From positions 45,764-109,763 of the forward strand of contig CACAPQ010000002.1 in NCBI GenBank assembly GCA_902534325.1: a stretch of DNA of 64,000 bases. The letters are read 5' to 3'. The notes under the pieces are model-generated. The model was not told the origin of the DNA, ran no database searches, and was given only the letters and a program-made list of their open reading frames with translations. Positions 8,134 to 16,422 of the stretch are shown one piece after another. Each line of letters begins with the position of its first letter. Position 1 is the stretch's first letter. A program made the translations under genes and the position numbers. This DNA is from Paracoccaceae bacterium (GTDB lineage: Bacteria > Pseudomonadota > Alphaproteobacteria > Rhodobacterales > Rhodobacteraceae).

Positions 8134-9178
8134 ATCACTTGTTTACATAGCGGTGTCTTTTGAAGATGTGAGAACTGCAAGCGTAATCCAAACAAAAAAC
8201 ATGATTACAGCCTTTAAGCAAAATAATATAAGTGTATTCCCATATTGGAAATACCGTTTCCGGCAGGAAAAAATTTTAAGTTATTTTTTAAATTGGTTTC
8301 TAGAAACAAAAATTTTTCACTATTTATATTTAATTATTTTACCAATTTTTGTATCTATCAAATATCGAAAAACGCCTGAAAATATATTTTATACAAGAAG
8401 TATATTGGTTGGCTATATTATAAATATCATAGTCAATAAACCTATTCTCATTGAACTACATACAGCGCCACATTGGAAATTAGAAATACTTTTATTAAGA
8501 AACTTAAAAAAAAATACCAAACTAATTTACTTGACAGATGCTGTTCGTGAGAAATTTGAATCCTTAAACATTGGGCTGAAATACCAAGTGGCACCTGATG
8601 CACATGACTTCCAAATATTAAGTCTGAATGACAGAGCTGCGAAAATACTAAATAAAAATGCAAGCATTAAAATTGGTTATTTTGGCAAATATAGCGAACA
8701 AAAAGGTTCTAACATTCTTAGGGAGATAGTTAAACTCAATCCTACTTGGGAGTTTTATATTCATACTTTAAACGATAATGATCTGAAAGCCGAAAATATA
8801 AAAGAGAATCGCTATCTGAGCAGAGAAGAAGTGAAATTAAAAATGATTCAGATGGATTTTTTGCTTTTGTTCGTCGTACCAACCTTTGAAAAAAATGACA
8901 TATCGAATTATACTTCACCGTTAAAACTTTTTGAGTATGCGTCGTCTGGTGGTTTTATAATTGCGTCTGATGTTCCTGTACTCAGAGAGTTGGAAGGTTT
9001 TAATGGTATATGCTTTTCAGAGAACAACCCAAAAGCTTTTGGAGACGCAATTAAAAAGATTATCAACGATGTTCGCCTGCAAACAAATTTACAGAAAGGT
9101 GCATTGGGCCTGGCCTTGGCGAATACTTGGTCAACACGTGCGAAAAATATAGTAATTTTTGCAAGTGAGACGACTTGA
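8126..9178 (+). CDS. GT4-type glycosyltransferase
   Basis: This 350-residue GT-B protein has a C-terminal nucleotide-sugar domain typical of family GT4: IGYFGKYSEQKGSNIL near residue 180 and SPLKLFEYASSGGFIIASD near 270, with the E-x7-E-like acid region. The N-terminal half is hydrophobic in places (about residues 50-80 and 95-105), so it may be membrane-associated. It presumably adds one residue to the lipid-linked surface glycan. Donor and acceptor cannot be read from sequence. Its ATG lies within the end of the cytidylyltransferase gene. Confidence 0.75.
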   Translation: MIRSLVYIAVSFEDVRTASVIQTKNMITAFKQNNISVFPYWKYRFRQEKILSYFLNWFLETKIFHYLYLIILPIFVSIKYRKTPENIFYTRSILVGYIINIIVNKPILIELHTAPHWKLEILLLRNLKKNTKLIYLTDAVREKFESLNIGLKYQVAPDAHDFQILSLNDRAAKILNKNASIKIGYFGKYSEQKGSNILREIVKLNPTWEFYIHTLNDNDLKAENIKENRYLSREEVKLKMIQMDFLLLFVVPTFEKNDISNYTSPLKLFEYASSGGFIIASDVPVLRELEGFNGICFSENNPKAFGDAIKKIINDVRLQTNLQKGALGLALANTWSTRAKNIVIFASETT

Positions 9179-9223
9179 TAGTTTTTTTGGGTAGATCTGA
9201 CACTATAGCGCCATATAATTAGT

Positions 9224-9494
9224 CAATTGACGCTGCCAAGTGCAGAGGTTTTTGGCGAGAGTGCTATCCCCGGAAATCAAGCATTGGTTGAAGATGAAAA
9301 AATCGGTATCTTATTTGAAAAAGCGATTAGTGTTTCTTTTAGCTAGCAAAATTGGCGAAGTTGTGTCTGATATTGAACGGTTTAATGAACTCAAAATAAA
9401 TGCAAAAATCAATTTGGTCTCGAAACACAATTCGGTTAATCACTCAGATAACTTAAAGGTTTTATACAAGGGAGTATACGGTGAAAAACTTTAA
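9224..9494 (+). pseudogene. Probable frameshifted glycosyltransferase C-terminal remnant
   Basis: Two frames together look like the last part of a GT4 enzyme. In the frame containing 9242, residues LVEDEKIGILFEKA resemble the 'v.dg.nGiLf..' strand. In the frame of the 84-codon ORF at 9240-9494, the segment from IERFNELKINAKINLV to LKVLYKGVYGE resembles the typical end 'R..l..nAr..v...fs......l..vY..vy'. A frameshift between about 9330 and 9360 joins them. The upstream frame is closed by TAG at 9206-9208. The remnant runs into the gmhA start, whose GTG at 9481 uses its AAGGGAG as ribosome-binding site. This is an inference from pattern only. Confidence 0.4.
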
Positions 9495-10050
9495 AGAATA
9501 TTGCTTTAGGCAGACAGAAATCGTTGCCCTCTCTAAATCATTAAACTTAGTTATCGAGGAAGCGGTTGATCAGATTGCATCTCGCATGAAACTTGGCGGC
9601 AAATTATTATTTTGTGGAAACGGTGGCTCTGCTGCAGAGGCTCAACATCTTGCTGCAGAATTGATGGGGAGATTTAATTACGACCGTTCACCCCTGCCTT
9701 CTTTAGCGCTTACTGTCGACACATCTGCGCTTACGGCAATTTCAAATGATTACGGTTATGAGCACGTATTTTCACGTCAACTAAATGGAATTGCGAGCGC
9801 AAACGATGCTTTAGTATCTCTTTCTGCTTCCGGCAACAGTACTAGTATAATAAATGCAATTGGAGCGGCAAAAGAACAAAATATCCTGACCGTAACTCTT
9901 CTCGGGGGCGACGGAGGAGAGGCGAGAGGTTTGTCTGATATTGATATTATAATAGAAAGTACCGAAACATACTTTATACAAGAGTTACACTTAATGATTG
10001 GCCATTACATTTGTTATCAGCTAGAAAAAAAACTTTGTGATCGTCTATGA
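9481..10050 (+). CDS. gmhA: Sedoheptulose 7-phosphate isomerase (SIS domain)
   Basis: This 189-residue SIS-domain protein has FCGNGGSAAEAQHLAAELMG (about 41-60), the phosphosugar-binding and zinc-ligand region of GmhA, plus SASGNSTSI near 119. It converts D-sedoheptulose 7-phosphate to D-glycero-D-manno-heptose 7-phosphate in the cytoplasm, the first committed step of heptose synthesis. It starts at GTG 9481 behind a strong AAGGGAG and overlaps gmhB by ATGA. With the GHMP kinase at the window start and gmhB it supplies activated heptose. Confidence 0.9.
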   Translation: MKNFKEYCFRQTEIVALSKSLNLVIEEAVDQIASRMKLGGKLLFCGNGGSAAEAQHLAAELMGRFNYDRSPLPSLALTVDTSALTAISNDYGYEHVFSRQLNGIASANDALVSLSASGNSTSIINAIGAAKEQNILTVTLLGGDGGEARGLSDIDIIIESTETYFIQELHLMIGHYICYQLEKKLCDRL

Positions 10051-10565
10051 AAAGTTTCCAAAAATCTATTATTTTCGATCGTGATAATACATTGATTAAG
10101 GATTATGGATATACCCATAAAATAGAGCATTTACGATGGATGCCAGGTTCGCTGTCGATGCTACGTAGACTAAATAATAAAAAGTTTGGGTTATTCATTG
10201 CAACTAATCAAGGTGGAATCGCTTTAGGTAAATTTTCTGAAAGTGAAATGTTAATATTTCATTATGAGATGAGTAACCAAGCACTCCAGTTTAAGATTAA
10301 ATTTATCGATATAATGTACTGTAAACATCATCAAAAATCTAAAGATCATAAAAAAAGATATTGCTATTGCAGAAAGCCCAAGCCCGGTATGCTAATGAAA
10401 ATTATTAGACAGCATAAATTGAACCCATCACAGTGTATTTATGTTGGAGATAAATGGACAGACTATTTGTGCGCGCGTAATGCTGGAATAAAGTTTCTTT
10501 CAGCGCCTAAATGCTATGGACAAAAATTTTATCATGATCTTGAACTGAAATTGGCATCAAAGTAA
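10047..10565 (+). CDS. gmhB: HAD-IIIA heptose bisphosphate phosphatase
   Basis: This 172-residue HAD-superfamily phosphatase has the nucleophile motif DRDNT (D11, D13), FIATNQGGI (motif II), a zinc loop with C-x-H followed by C-Y-C, RKPKPGM (motif III lysine) and VGDKWTD (motif IV). This matches the GmhB/HisB-N group, which removes the 7-phosphate from D-glycero-D-manno-heptose 1,7-bisphosphate. The zinc loop supports GmhB over generic HAD enzymes. The gene lies directly after gmhA, and its TAA shares one base with the next ATG. Confidence 0.85.
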   Translation: MKSFQKSIIFDRDNTLIKDYGYTHKIEHLRWMPGSLSMLRRLNNKKFGLFIATNQGGIALGKFSESEMLIFHYEMSNQALQFKIKFIDIMYCKHHQKSKDHKKRYCYCRKPKPGMLMKIIRQHKLNPSQCIYVGDKWTDYLCARNAGIKFLSAPKCYGQKFYHDLELKLASK

Positions 10566-11788
10566 TGAGAGAAATTCGTATTCTTTTTATCGTCAACTCC
10601 CATGTTGAGATAGATAATCACCTCCCTATCATAAAATGTTTAAACGAATTGCGCGACACTATATATATAGATATTTTGATTGCCAATGAACGATTTTATG
10701 TTTACACGGACAGCTTTAATTATGAAAATCTTAAGGCCTTCCAAATTAAAACAGTTGGAAATTTTCACAAAAGCAAAATTTTGAAGGTAATATTAAATAA
10801 CAAACTTAGTGTTGAGCAAAGCTCATTAAGATTAAAGCATAAATTTTTAAATGGACTGTTTTACTACTTAAAAACTCACGTATTAAAACATTTTAATTTT
10901 GCAAAGGCTGACGTTGCGAAAGACTATAATTTTGTATTTGCTACTATTGGTATATTGGAGGCTATAAAAAAACTTGGAAAAATAACCTCGTTAAATCGCA
11001 TTACGTTTTCGCAGAATGATTTGCAGAAAATAGTATTATTACCAGAAACATATTCACAATTTAAAAGTAAAGAGCAAGAATTCCCTGTTACTAGTAGGGA
11101 AATTTCCATCGCTTCACAAAGTTTTCACGCAATATTAATTTGTAAGTCTATTGAGTCAGGTATCAGTTTTTCAAATAAAGCCCAAAATATCATTGAAATT
11201 GGATGGCCGAGATATTCTAAGACTTGGTGCGAGAAAATAGATGTTTTCTATGGCGGCCCAGAAAATAATAGCGGACCTAAGAAAATTTTGTTTTTGCCAA
11301 TAAAAGCGTCACCTGATGGAAGCTGGGTTCGGGAGCAGATACGAAAACACATTAATTTCGCCATCAATTACGCGAAAAAGGAAAGGCTCGACTTACTCAT
11401 AAAGAGGCATCCTCGGTGTAACGTCCCAAAGTCTTACTGGAGAAAAGTAATGAGCAATCTCAAATTGTCTATGCGTTTAGATACTATTAAGTGCATTATC
11501 AAAAGTAATGTTATATACACACCTGGGACTTCTTTGCTGGGCCACGTATTGTGGAGCGATAAAGTGATAATCTTGGACGACGCATGGGTGGATAGTGCTA
11601 TTCAAAGCTTCATTTACAAAGAATATTGTCATACATTTGATGATAAGTTAAAGTTAGTTCCACCAAAGAAGAAAAGCTTAGAGGAAAAGGTCATTTTTCT
11701 TCAGGATGAATTTCAACTTGGTTTAGATGCTGTTTCTTATGATGCAAAGCTAAAAAATCAATTGTCTAAAATAATTACCATTAATTGA
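10565..11788 (+). CDS. GT-B-fold polysaccharide biosynthesis protein, function unassigned
   Basis: This protein of 407 residues begins IRILFIVNSHVEIDNHLPIIK, a Rossmann-like start. The second half has LFLPIKASPDGSW, LLIKRHPR and YTPGTSLLGHVLW. The 'KRHPR...S...G.SL..H' arrangement is typical of GT-B proteins such as CDP-glycerol glycerophosphotransferases and surface-carbohydrate synthases. No exact family is recognised. It follows gmhB with a one-base overlap, and copy 1 of the 55-bp repeat starts at the last base of its stop codon. Confidence 0.55.
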   Translation: MREIRILFIVNSHVEIDNHLPIIKCLNELRDTIYIDILIANERFYVYTDSFNYENLKAFQIKTVGNFHKSKILKVILNNKLSVEQSSLRLKHKFLNGLFYYLKTHVLKHFNFAKADVAKDYNFVFATIGILEAIKKLGKITSLNRITFSQNDLQKIVLLPETYSQFKSKEQEFPVTSREISIASQSFHAILICKSIESGISFSNKAQNIIEIGWPRYSKTWCEKIDVFYGGPENNSGPKKILFLPIKASPDGSWVREQIRKHINFAINYAKKERLDLLIKRHPRCNVPKSYWRKVMSNLKLSMRLDTIKCIIKSNVIYTPGTSLLGHVLWSDKVIILDDAWVDSAIQSFIYKEYCHTFDDKLKLVPPKKKSLEEKVIFLQDEFQLGLDAVSYDAKLKNQLSKIITIN

Positions 11789-11842
11789 GAGAAGTTTTTT
11801 GCTGATACACATAGTAAAACTTATAAGAAGTTTTGATTTAAA
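11788..11842 (+). repeat. 55-bp direct repeat, copy 1
   Basis: These 55 bases match 12661-12715 at 53 positions, differing only at 11829 and 11830. The sequence duplicates the ribosome-binding site and first 15 codons of the ABC transporter gene. Here the reading frame opened by TTG at 11799 runs only 15 codons to TGA at 11844-11846, which overlaps the TTG proposed as the methyltransferase start at 11843. Together with copy 2 it brackets the methyltransferase gene. Confidence 0.95.
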
Positions 11843-12601
11843 TTGAGTGTGTATTTGCTAAAGGGGTTAACTAGTTTCACCATGTCAGAATTTGATAAAA
11901 GCCTTAAAAAAATTGGTATAAAAAGATCTCGGGGTTATGAGTTCTATTTTAAAAATTACATATTCAGTCCAATTGATTTAAGAGGGAAGACAATCTTAGA
12001 CGTTGGGGGCGGAAATGGTATAGCATCTTTTTATGCAGTCAAATATCTAGGTGCAAAAAGTAGTTTAGTAATCGATCCTCAAGAAGACGGATCAAGCGAT
12101 GAGATGCATTCTCAATACGATGCTTTCCTCGACTTATTTGGAAAAGGCGTGGAATTCTATCAAGGATATACAAATGAACTAGCGGACGAGCAAAAGTATG
12201 ATGTGCTTCTGATGCATAATGTAATTAATCATGTAGGTGAAGATATAGTCCATAAATTACATTACGATAATGATACGAAGATAATTTTTAAAGAGAGAAT
12301 ATGTGATATTTTGTCAAAAGGAAAACTCGGCGGCCATCTAATAGTAGCTGACTGTGGAAGGAGAAATATTTTTGGGGATTTGAAAATCCATAATCCTATC
12401 GCCCCGGCGATAAACTGGACGATACATCAACAACCCCATGTCTGGCAAGAAATTTTGGAAGAGATTGGCTGTAAACACTTAAAAACAAATTGGACTGCTA
12501 GACGTGAACTTGGATTTTATGGTAAATTCTTGCTTTCAAATCCTCTTATGAGCTACTTAACCAACAGCACGTTTGTCTCATTTTACAAAATTGAAAGCTA
12601 A
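11843..12601 (+). CDS. SAM-dependent class I methyltransferase
   Basis: The core motif I, ILDVGGGNGIASFY, lies near residue 51, followed by an acidic loop (VIDPQEDG near 78) and VLLMHNVINHVGE (motif IV/post-II region). These are hallmarks of class I methyltransferases. A 252-residue product uses TTG at 11843. An ATG at 11882 would shorten it by 13 residues but has no well-spaced ribosome-binding site. The substrate is probably a glycan hydroxyl or amine. The gene lies between the two copies of a 55-bp repeat, so it looks like a later insertion between the 10565 gene and the ABC transporter. Confidence 0.75.
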   Translation: MSVYLLKGLTSFTMSEFDKSLKKIGIKRSRGYEFYFKNYIFSPIDLRGKTILDVGGGNGIASFYAVKYLGAKSSLVIDPQEDGSSDEMHSQYDAFLDLFGKGVEFYQGYTNELADEQKYDVLLMHNVINHVGEDIVHKLHYDNDTKIIFKERICDILSKGKLGGHLIVADCGRRNIFGDLKIHNPIAPAINWTIHQQPHVWQEILEEIGCKHLKTNWTARRELGFYGKFLLSNPLMSYLTNSTFVSFYKIES

Positions 12602-12660
12602 CTTTTTGAAGTGAAAAAAATATGTTTGAATGCATAAGTATTGTATAAATTAGAGCGGTT

Positions 12661-12715
12661 AGAGAAGTTTTTTGCTGATACACATAGTAAAACTTATAAG
12701 ACTTTTTGATTTAAA
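12661..12715 (+). repeat. 55-bp direct repeat, copy 2
   Basis: This is the second copy of the repeat at 11788-11842. It includes the GAGAAG ribosome-binding element and the first 14-15 codons of the intact ABC transporter gene, whose TTG start is at 12672. The upstream flank of this copy (12602-12660) does not match that of copy 1. Confidence 0.95.
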
Positions 12716-14357
12716 AGAAAAAATTTTTATATTTGCCATAATTGGCCTAGCACTAGCGTGCAGTATATTAGAATTAATGTTTCTGATTGTATTTGTACCC
12801 CTGATATCTTATTTTTTTCAAGGTCAAGAGGATGCTACATATGACTCTGAGATAGGAACATTATTAACGGGATTATTCGGTGCCGACACCTTGCTATCAT
12901 TATGTTTAGTATTAATGATTAGTAAAACCATTGCTTCTATTCTATATCAATTTTTTGCAGCAAAATTTTCATTTAACACTAGATTTATCGTCTCTCGTTG
13001 GCTTCTGGAAAGTTATCTTAAGGCTGACATTTTGCGGCATCTTTCAACGAATTCGGCAGAATTAATTAGGAATATCACCGGAGAGGCAGGCGCGATTGGA
13101 TCGGGTGTTCTTATGCCGTGTTTTGTATTGATAAACGAGTGTCTATTCGCGACATTGTTAATTTCAGGTCTAGTAGTATTCTATGGAACAGAGACTATCC
13201 TAGTATTTGTTTTAATTATTTGTGCCGTGATCTTGTTTTTAGGTTTTTTCAAACTCAAACTAAAGCATTGGGGAGCACAACGGCAAATATATGATGAAAA
13301 AGTCATACAATATGCACAAGAAAGTCTCAATTCGATTATCGATATTCGGTTAAACAATCTTAAAGATTTGTTTATCGGCAGATTTTCCAAAGCTGCTTTT
13401 GCCTCATCTCGATATAACTCATTGAATATGTTTTTTAATCAGTTACCTCGAATCTATTTCGAGTTTTTAATTTTTGGAATAGTTATAGCTGCTCTCCTAG
13501 CGCATCAAAAAGGCTATGCAAAGATAGATGTTGAGCTATTTGCTTTGTTTTTTGTATCTGCGGTGCGCCTAATGCCTTCCGCAAATCGAATAGTAATAAA
13601 TTTGCAATCCCTGAGTTATTATTCAAAAAGCATAGAGGTTGTTTTGAGCGAGCTTGATCGGTCTGTTTTGCCAAAAACAGAATTGGAAAATCCAAGAGCA
13701 TTTGATAGGCTAAAAATTGCAGAAATATCATTGAGAAACATATGTTTTAGTTATCCAAACTCGAAACAGAAAGTACTACAAAATTTTGATTTGACGCTAA
13801 AACCCGGCGACAGTTTGTCCATAGTGGGACCCTCCGGATCAGGGAAAAGTACGCTGGTATCCATAATTTTAGGACTGTTGAGGCCGCAATCAGGCGAAAC
13901 ATATGTTAATTCAAAATCCCTTCAGTCTTGCGTGGACGCATATTGGGATAATGTAGCGTACGTTCCACAGAAAGTGTATCTCATTGATGATACAGTGCTA
14001 AGCATCATCGTTGGAGATATTTCTAAAGTTAATGAAGAACTTCTGCATAAAATATTAGATCTTTGCGAATTAAATGAGGTGATTGAACTTTTGCCTAAAA
14101 AAATTCTGACAAAGGTAGGTGAAAATGGTTCTTTGTTAAGCGGCGGGCAAGCGCAAAGAATTGGTCTGGCTCGAGCTCTTTATAAGAACCGCACTGTTCT
14201 TATATTGGATGAGGCCACTAGCGCTATGGACGAAATGTTAAGTGAAAAGATTTTAAATAATTTAATAGAATTTCAGAGGGAGCGTATTCTCATTTCGATT
14301 ACACACTCGTCAAAGTTGGCTAAACTTTGTGACCGAAAAATTACCTTATCTAAATAA
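12672..14357 (+). CDS. ABC exporter with fused TM and ATPase domains (PglK/MsbA-like flippase)
   Basis: This 561-residue half-transporter has about six membrane segments in residues 1-310 and an ATPase domain from about 345. The ATPase has Walker A GPSGSGKST, signature LSGGQAQRIGLARAL, Walker B VLILDEATSA and switch ITHSSK. Half-transporters of this kind, such as PglK and WlaB, flip lipid-linked oligosaccharides across the inner membrane. It is the only glycan exporter in the window, with no Wzx, Wzy or Wza, so it is the best candidate to move the island's product. The TTG start sits inside repeat copy 2. Confidence 0.85.
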   Translation: MLIHIVKLIRLFDLKEKIFIFAIIGLALACSILELMFLIVFVPLISYFFQGQEDATYDSEIGTLLTGLFGADTLLSLCLVLMISKTIASILYQFFAAKFSFNTRFIVSRWLLESYLKADILRHLSTNSAELIRNITGEAGAIGSGVLMPCFVLINECLFATLLISGLVVFYGTETILVFVLIICAVILFLGFFKLKLKHWGAQRQIYDEKVIQYAQESLNSIIDIRLNNLKDLFIGRFSKAAFASSRYNSLNMFFNQLPRIYFEFLIFGIVIAALLAHQKGYAKIDVELFALFFVSAVRLMPSANRIVINLQSLSYYSKSIEVVLSELDRSVLPKTELENPRAFDRLKIAEISLRNICFSYPNSKQKVLQNFDLTLKPGDSLSIVGPSGSGKSTLVSIILGLLRPQSGETYVNSKSLQSCVDAYWDNVAYVPQKVYLIDDTVLSIIVGDISKVNEELLHKILDLCELNEVIELLPKKILTKVGENGSLLSGGQAQRIGLARALYKNRTVLILDEATSAMDEMLSEKILNNLIEFQRERILISITHSSKLAKLCDRKITLSK

Positions 14358-14873
14358 TAAAATTTCACTATATAATGGGTTAATTCTTTTTCACGCTTAG
14401 CTTCCGATCAAGAAATCCACCTATCATTAGAATATGGAAAAAAATATCCTAAGGTTAGCTTTGCAAAGGGTTCGCTCGCTAATACTCAAATTGCAATTCA
14501 TTCTGCAGAAATATAGTGTTTGAGAAGCTTCTAAAATTTCATTTTGAGAGACCACTAGGGGATTATTACTATAATAAACGTCCTAAGAAAACATTAAGCT
14601 TTATTCAATATTCACAAGTTTCTGACCAAATGATAATAAAAGCATAAATTTTTTGGAAAATTCAACTTAGCTTCCACTAAAAATTACATCCTCCATATCA
14701 TATGTCGTTATGCTAAAAAAAGGTAAATTACATTATCACAATCGACATGTTCCCAACCGTTTCCAGGTTATGCAACACATATCTAGCGCTAATTAAACGG
14801 GCTATAGAGATATTAAAAATTTAATGATACTGACTAATTAGAGGTAATCTTATTCGGAGATAGAGTTTTTAGA
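14358..14873. other. Gene-poor 516-base gap with possible coding scraps
   Basis: Two adjoining open stretches have protein-like composition. The first is 14376-14516, 46 codons to TAG with no start codon (includes ASDQEIHLSLEYGKKYP). The second is 14516-14647, opened by GTG at 14516 and sharing one base with the first stop (includes KFHFERPLGDYYYNKRP). They could be pieces of one decayed gene in two frames, but no family is recognised. The last 220 bases, up to the ATG at 14874, are very AT-rich and presumably hold the promoter of the next gene. No convincing terminator was found. Confidence 0.3.
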
Positions 14874-16259
14874 ATGAAAATTAAACCTGCTAAATGGTTA
14901 TTCTTACCGCTAGAGATAAAAGTAAGAGAATTGGAGAGCAAGGTATTGTTAAGTTGTTGTGCAGCGGAGAGCGGCTTCTGTACAATTATCGGCCCTAATG
15001 GTTTTAACTTGAAGAAGGACCTTCCAAATGGAGTGTATTTTGATAAATGCATCTCGCCTAATAAACTGGAATTTTTGAGAGAACAAAAAATTGAGTGTAA
15101 CAATAAAATTGTATGTTTGGATGAGGAAGGTTTGGTTCATCAGAAAGATCATTACATTAGGGAAAGGACATCAATACAAACAATAAAATTGACAGATAAG
15201 CTATTTTGCTGGGGTGATGATCAATGTCACCTTTTGCAGTGTGAATATAATAATGAAAAAGATAAATTTTTGTCGACGGGGTCCCCCCGTGTGGATGTTT
15301 GGGCTTCTAGTGATCGCCGTTCCGTCGTCGACCAGGCTGACGCGCTAAAAAACAAATACGGAGAATATATATTATTTCCCTCTAATTTTTCCGCAGTCAA
15401 TAATGCTAATGGCGATGATTTTATATTAAGGCAGTATAAAAGCTACGGCCTTATAAATGAAAAAGAAGAAGAGCAATTTCTAAGGGACCGCCTTTCATAC
15501 CAGAGAGATATATTTGAAGGTTTCAAGGCGATGATTTTTGATACATGCCAAGAATTCAAACATATTAATTTCGTTGTAAGGATGCATCCGGGTGATAACA
15601 TGACCTTTTGGCAGAATTTTGCCGAAAAAATTCCAAATTTGTTTTGTAGCTATGAAGGAAGCCTTCTTGCAGCAATAAAAGGTAGTATTCTTGTAATACA
15701 TAATAATTGCACATCTGCCATAGAAGGTTTTTATGCGCACCATCCGGTGATCGCTTATAATCCAATAGAGAAAGATTCAAGGTTCGAGCATAACCTGCCT
15801 AATCGAATGAGCATACAAACATATAATATTGCAGACCTTCACGAGAAAATTACGGATCTTATCAATGGGAAAATTCAATTTCATCGTGATGAGTTCATAG
15901 ATCTTATTAATAATCACATCATTCATCATGATCGTGAGTTAGCAAGCGATAGGATCGCTAAAGCGCTACATTCCTTAGAAATCGAATGTGCAACATTATG
16001 TACAGACAACTACATATCCAATGAGAAATCTATTTTTAGTAGGTTTAAAAGGCAGCTAATTAAGTTTTTCAACATTGATTTTAATTTACATATGACACGA
16101 GATTACAAAAGACAAAAAAACCCTGGGATATGTATTTCCGAAATAGAATGCTTAATAAGTGATTATAAAACTTTTTATAAACGCTTTGGTAATATATCTG
16201 TATTTGAATTAGGCACAAATCAGTTTTTAATTTATCCCCATCATTTGGTCGATAATTAG
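14874..16259 (+). CDS. Surface carbohydrate biosynthesis protein
   Basis: This 461-residue protein begins KPAKWLFLPLEIKVRELESK, the characteristic start of a family named 'surface carbohydrate biosynthesis protein', followed by LPNGVYFDKCISPNK and DEEGLV. The second half has VVRMHPGD near 235 and HNNCTSAIEGFYAHHPVIAY near 277, the GT-B-like arrangement seen in CDP-glycerol and capsule transferases. It probably transfers or polymerises a sugar in the island's glycan. It is a single gene preceded by a 516-base gap and converges on the DUF4910 gene. Confidence 0.7.
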   Translation: MKIKPAKWLFLPLEIKVRELESKVLLSCCAAESGFCTIIGPNGFNLKKDLPNGVYFDKCISPNKLEFLREQKIECNNKIVCLDEEGLVHQKDHYIRERTSIQTIKLTDKLFCWGDDQCHLLQCEYNNEKDKFLSTGSPRVDVWASSDRRSVVDQADALKNKYGEYILFPSNFSAVNNANGDDFILRQYKSYGLINEKEEEQFLRDRLSYQRDIFEGFKAMIFDTCQEFKHINFVVRMHPGDNMTFWQNFAEKIPNLFCSYEGSLLAAIKGSILVIHNNCTSAIEGFYAHHPVIAYNPIEKDSRFEHNLPNRMSIQTYNIADLHEKITDLINGKIQFHRDEFIDLINNHIIHHDRELASDRIAKALHSLEIECATLCTDNYISNEKSIFSRFKRQLIKFFNIDFNLHMTRDYKRQKNPGICISEIECLISDYKTFYKRFGNISVFELGTNQFLIYPHHLVDN

Positions 16260-16422
16260 TACGAATAAATATTTTTGGATTCAGCCGTGTTGTTATAACA
16301 TATGGTGATTTTTAAATTTCATGTGGTTTTTACAAATGGTGGCCTGAAAATGCTTGTATAGGAGTAAAATATTCATTTGTTTTAGCAGATCAATTGAAGA
16401 TTGCGTACTTGTCTTAGGAAGT

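Noticed and set aside
9240..9494. 84-codon ORF as an independent small gene
   Set aside because: It has no good ribosome-binding site, overlaps gmhA, and its second half looks like the tail of a glycosyltransferase, so a remnant explains it better.
16291..16300. TGTTATAACA palindrome resembling the one before the B12-linked importer
   Set aside because: It lies between converging genes where no promoter is expected, and a 10-bp AT-rich palindrome is likely by chance. It is noted as a caution on the Zur-box reading at 57298.
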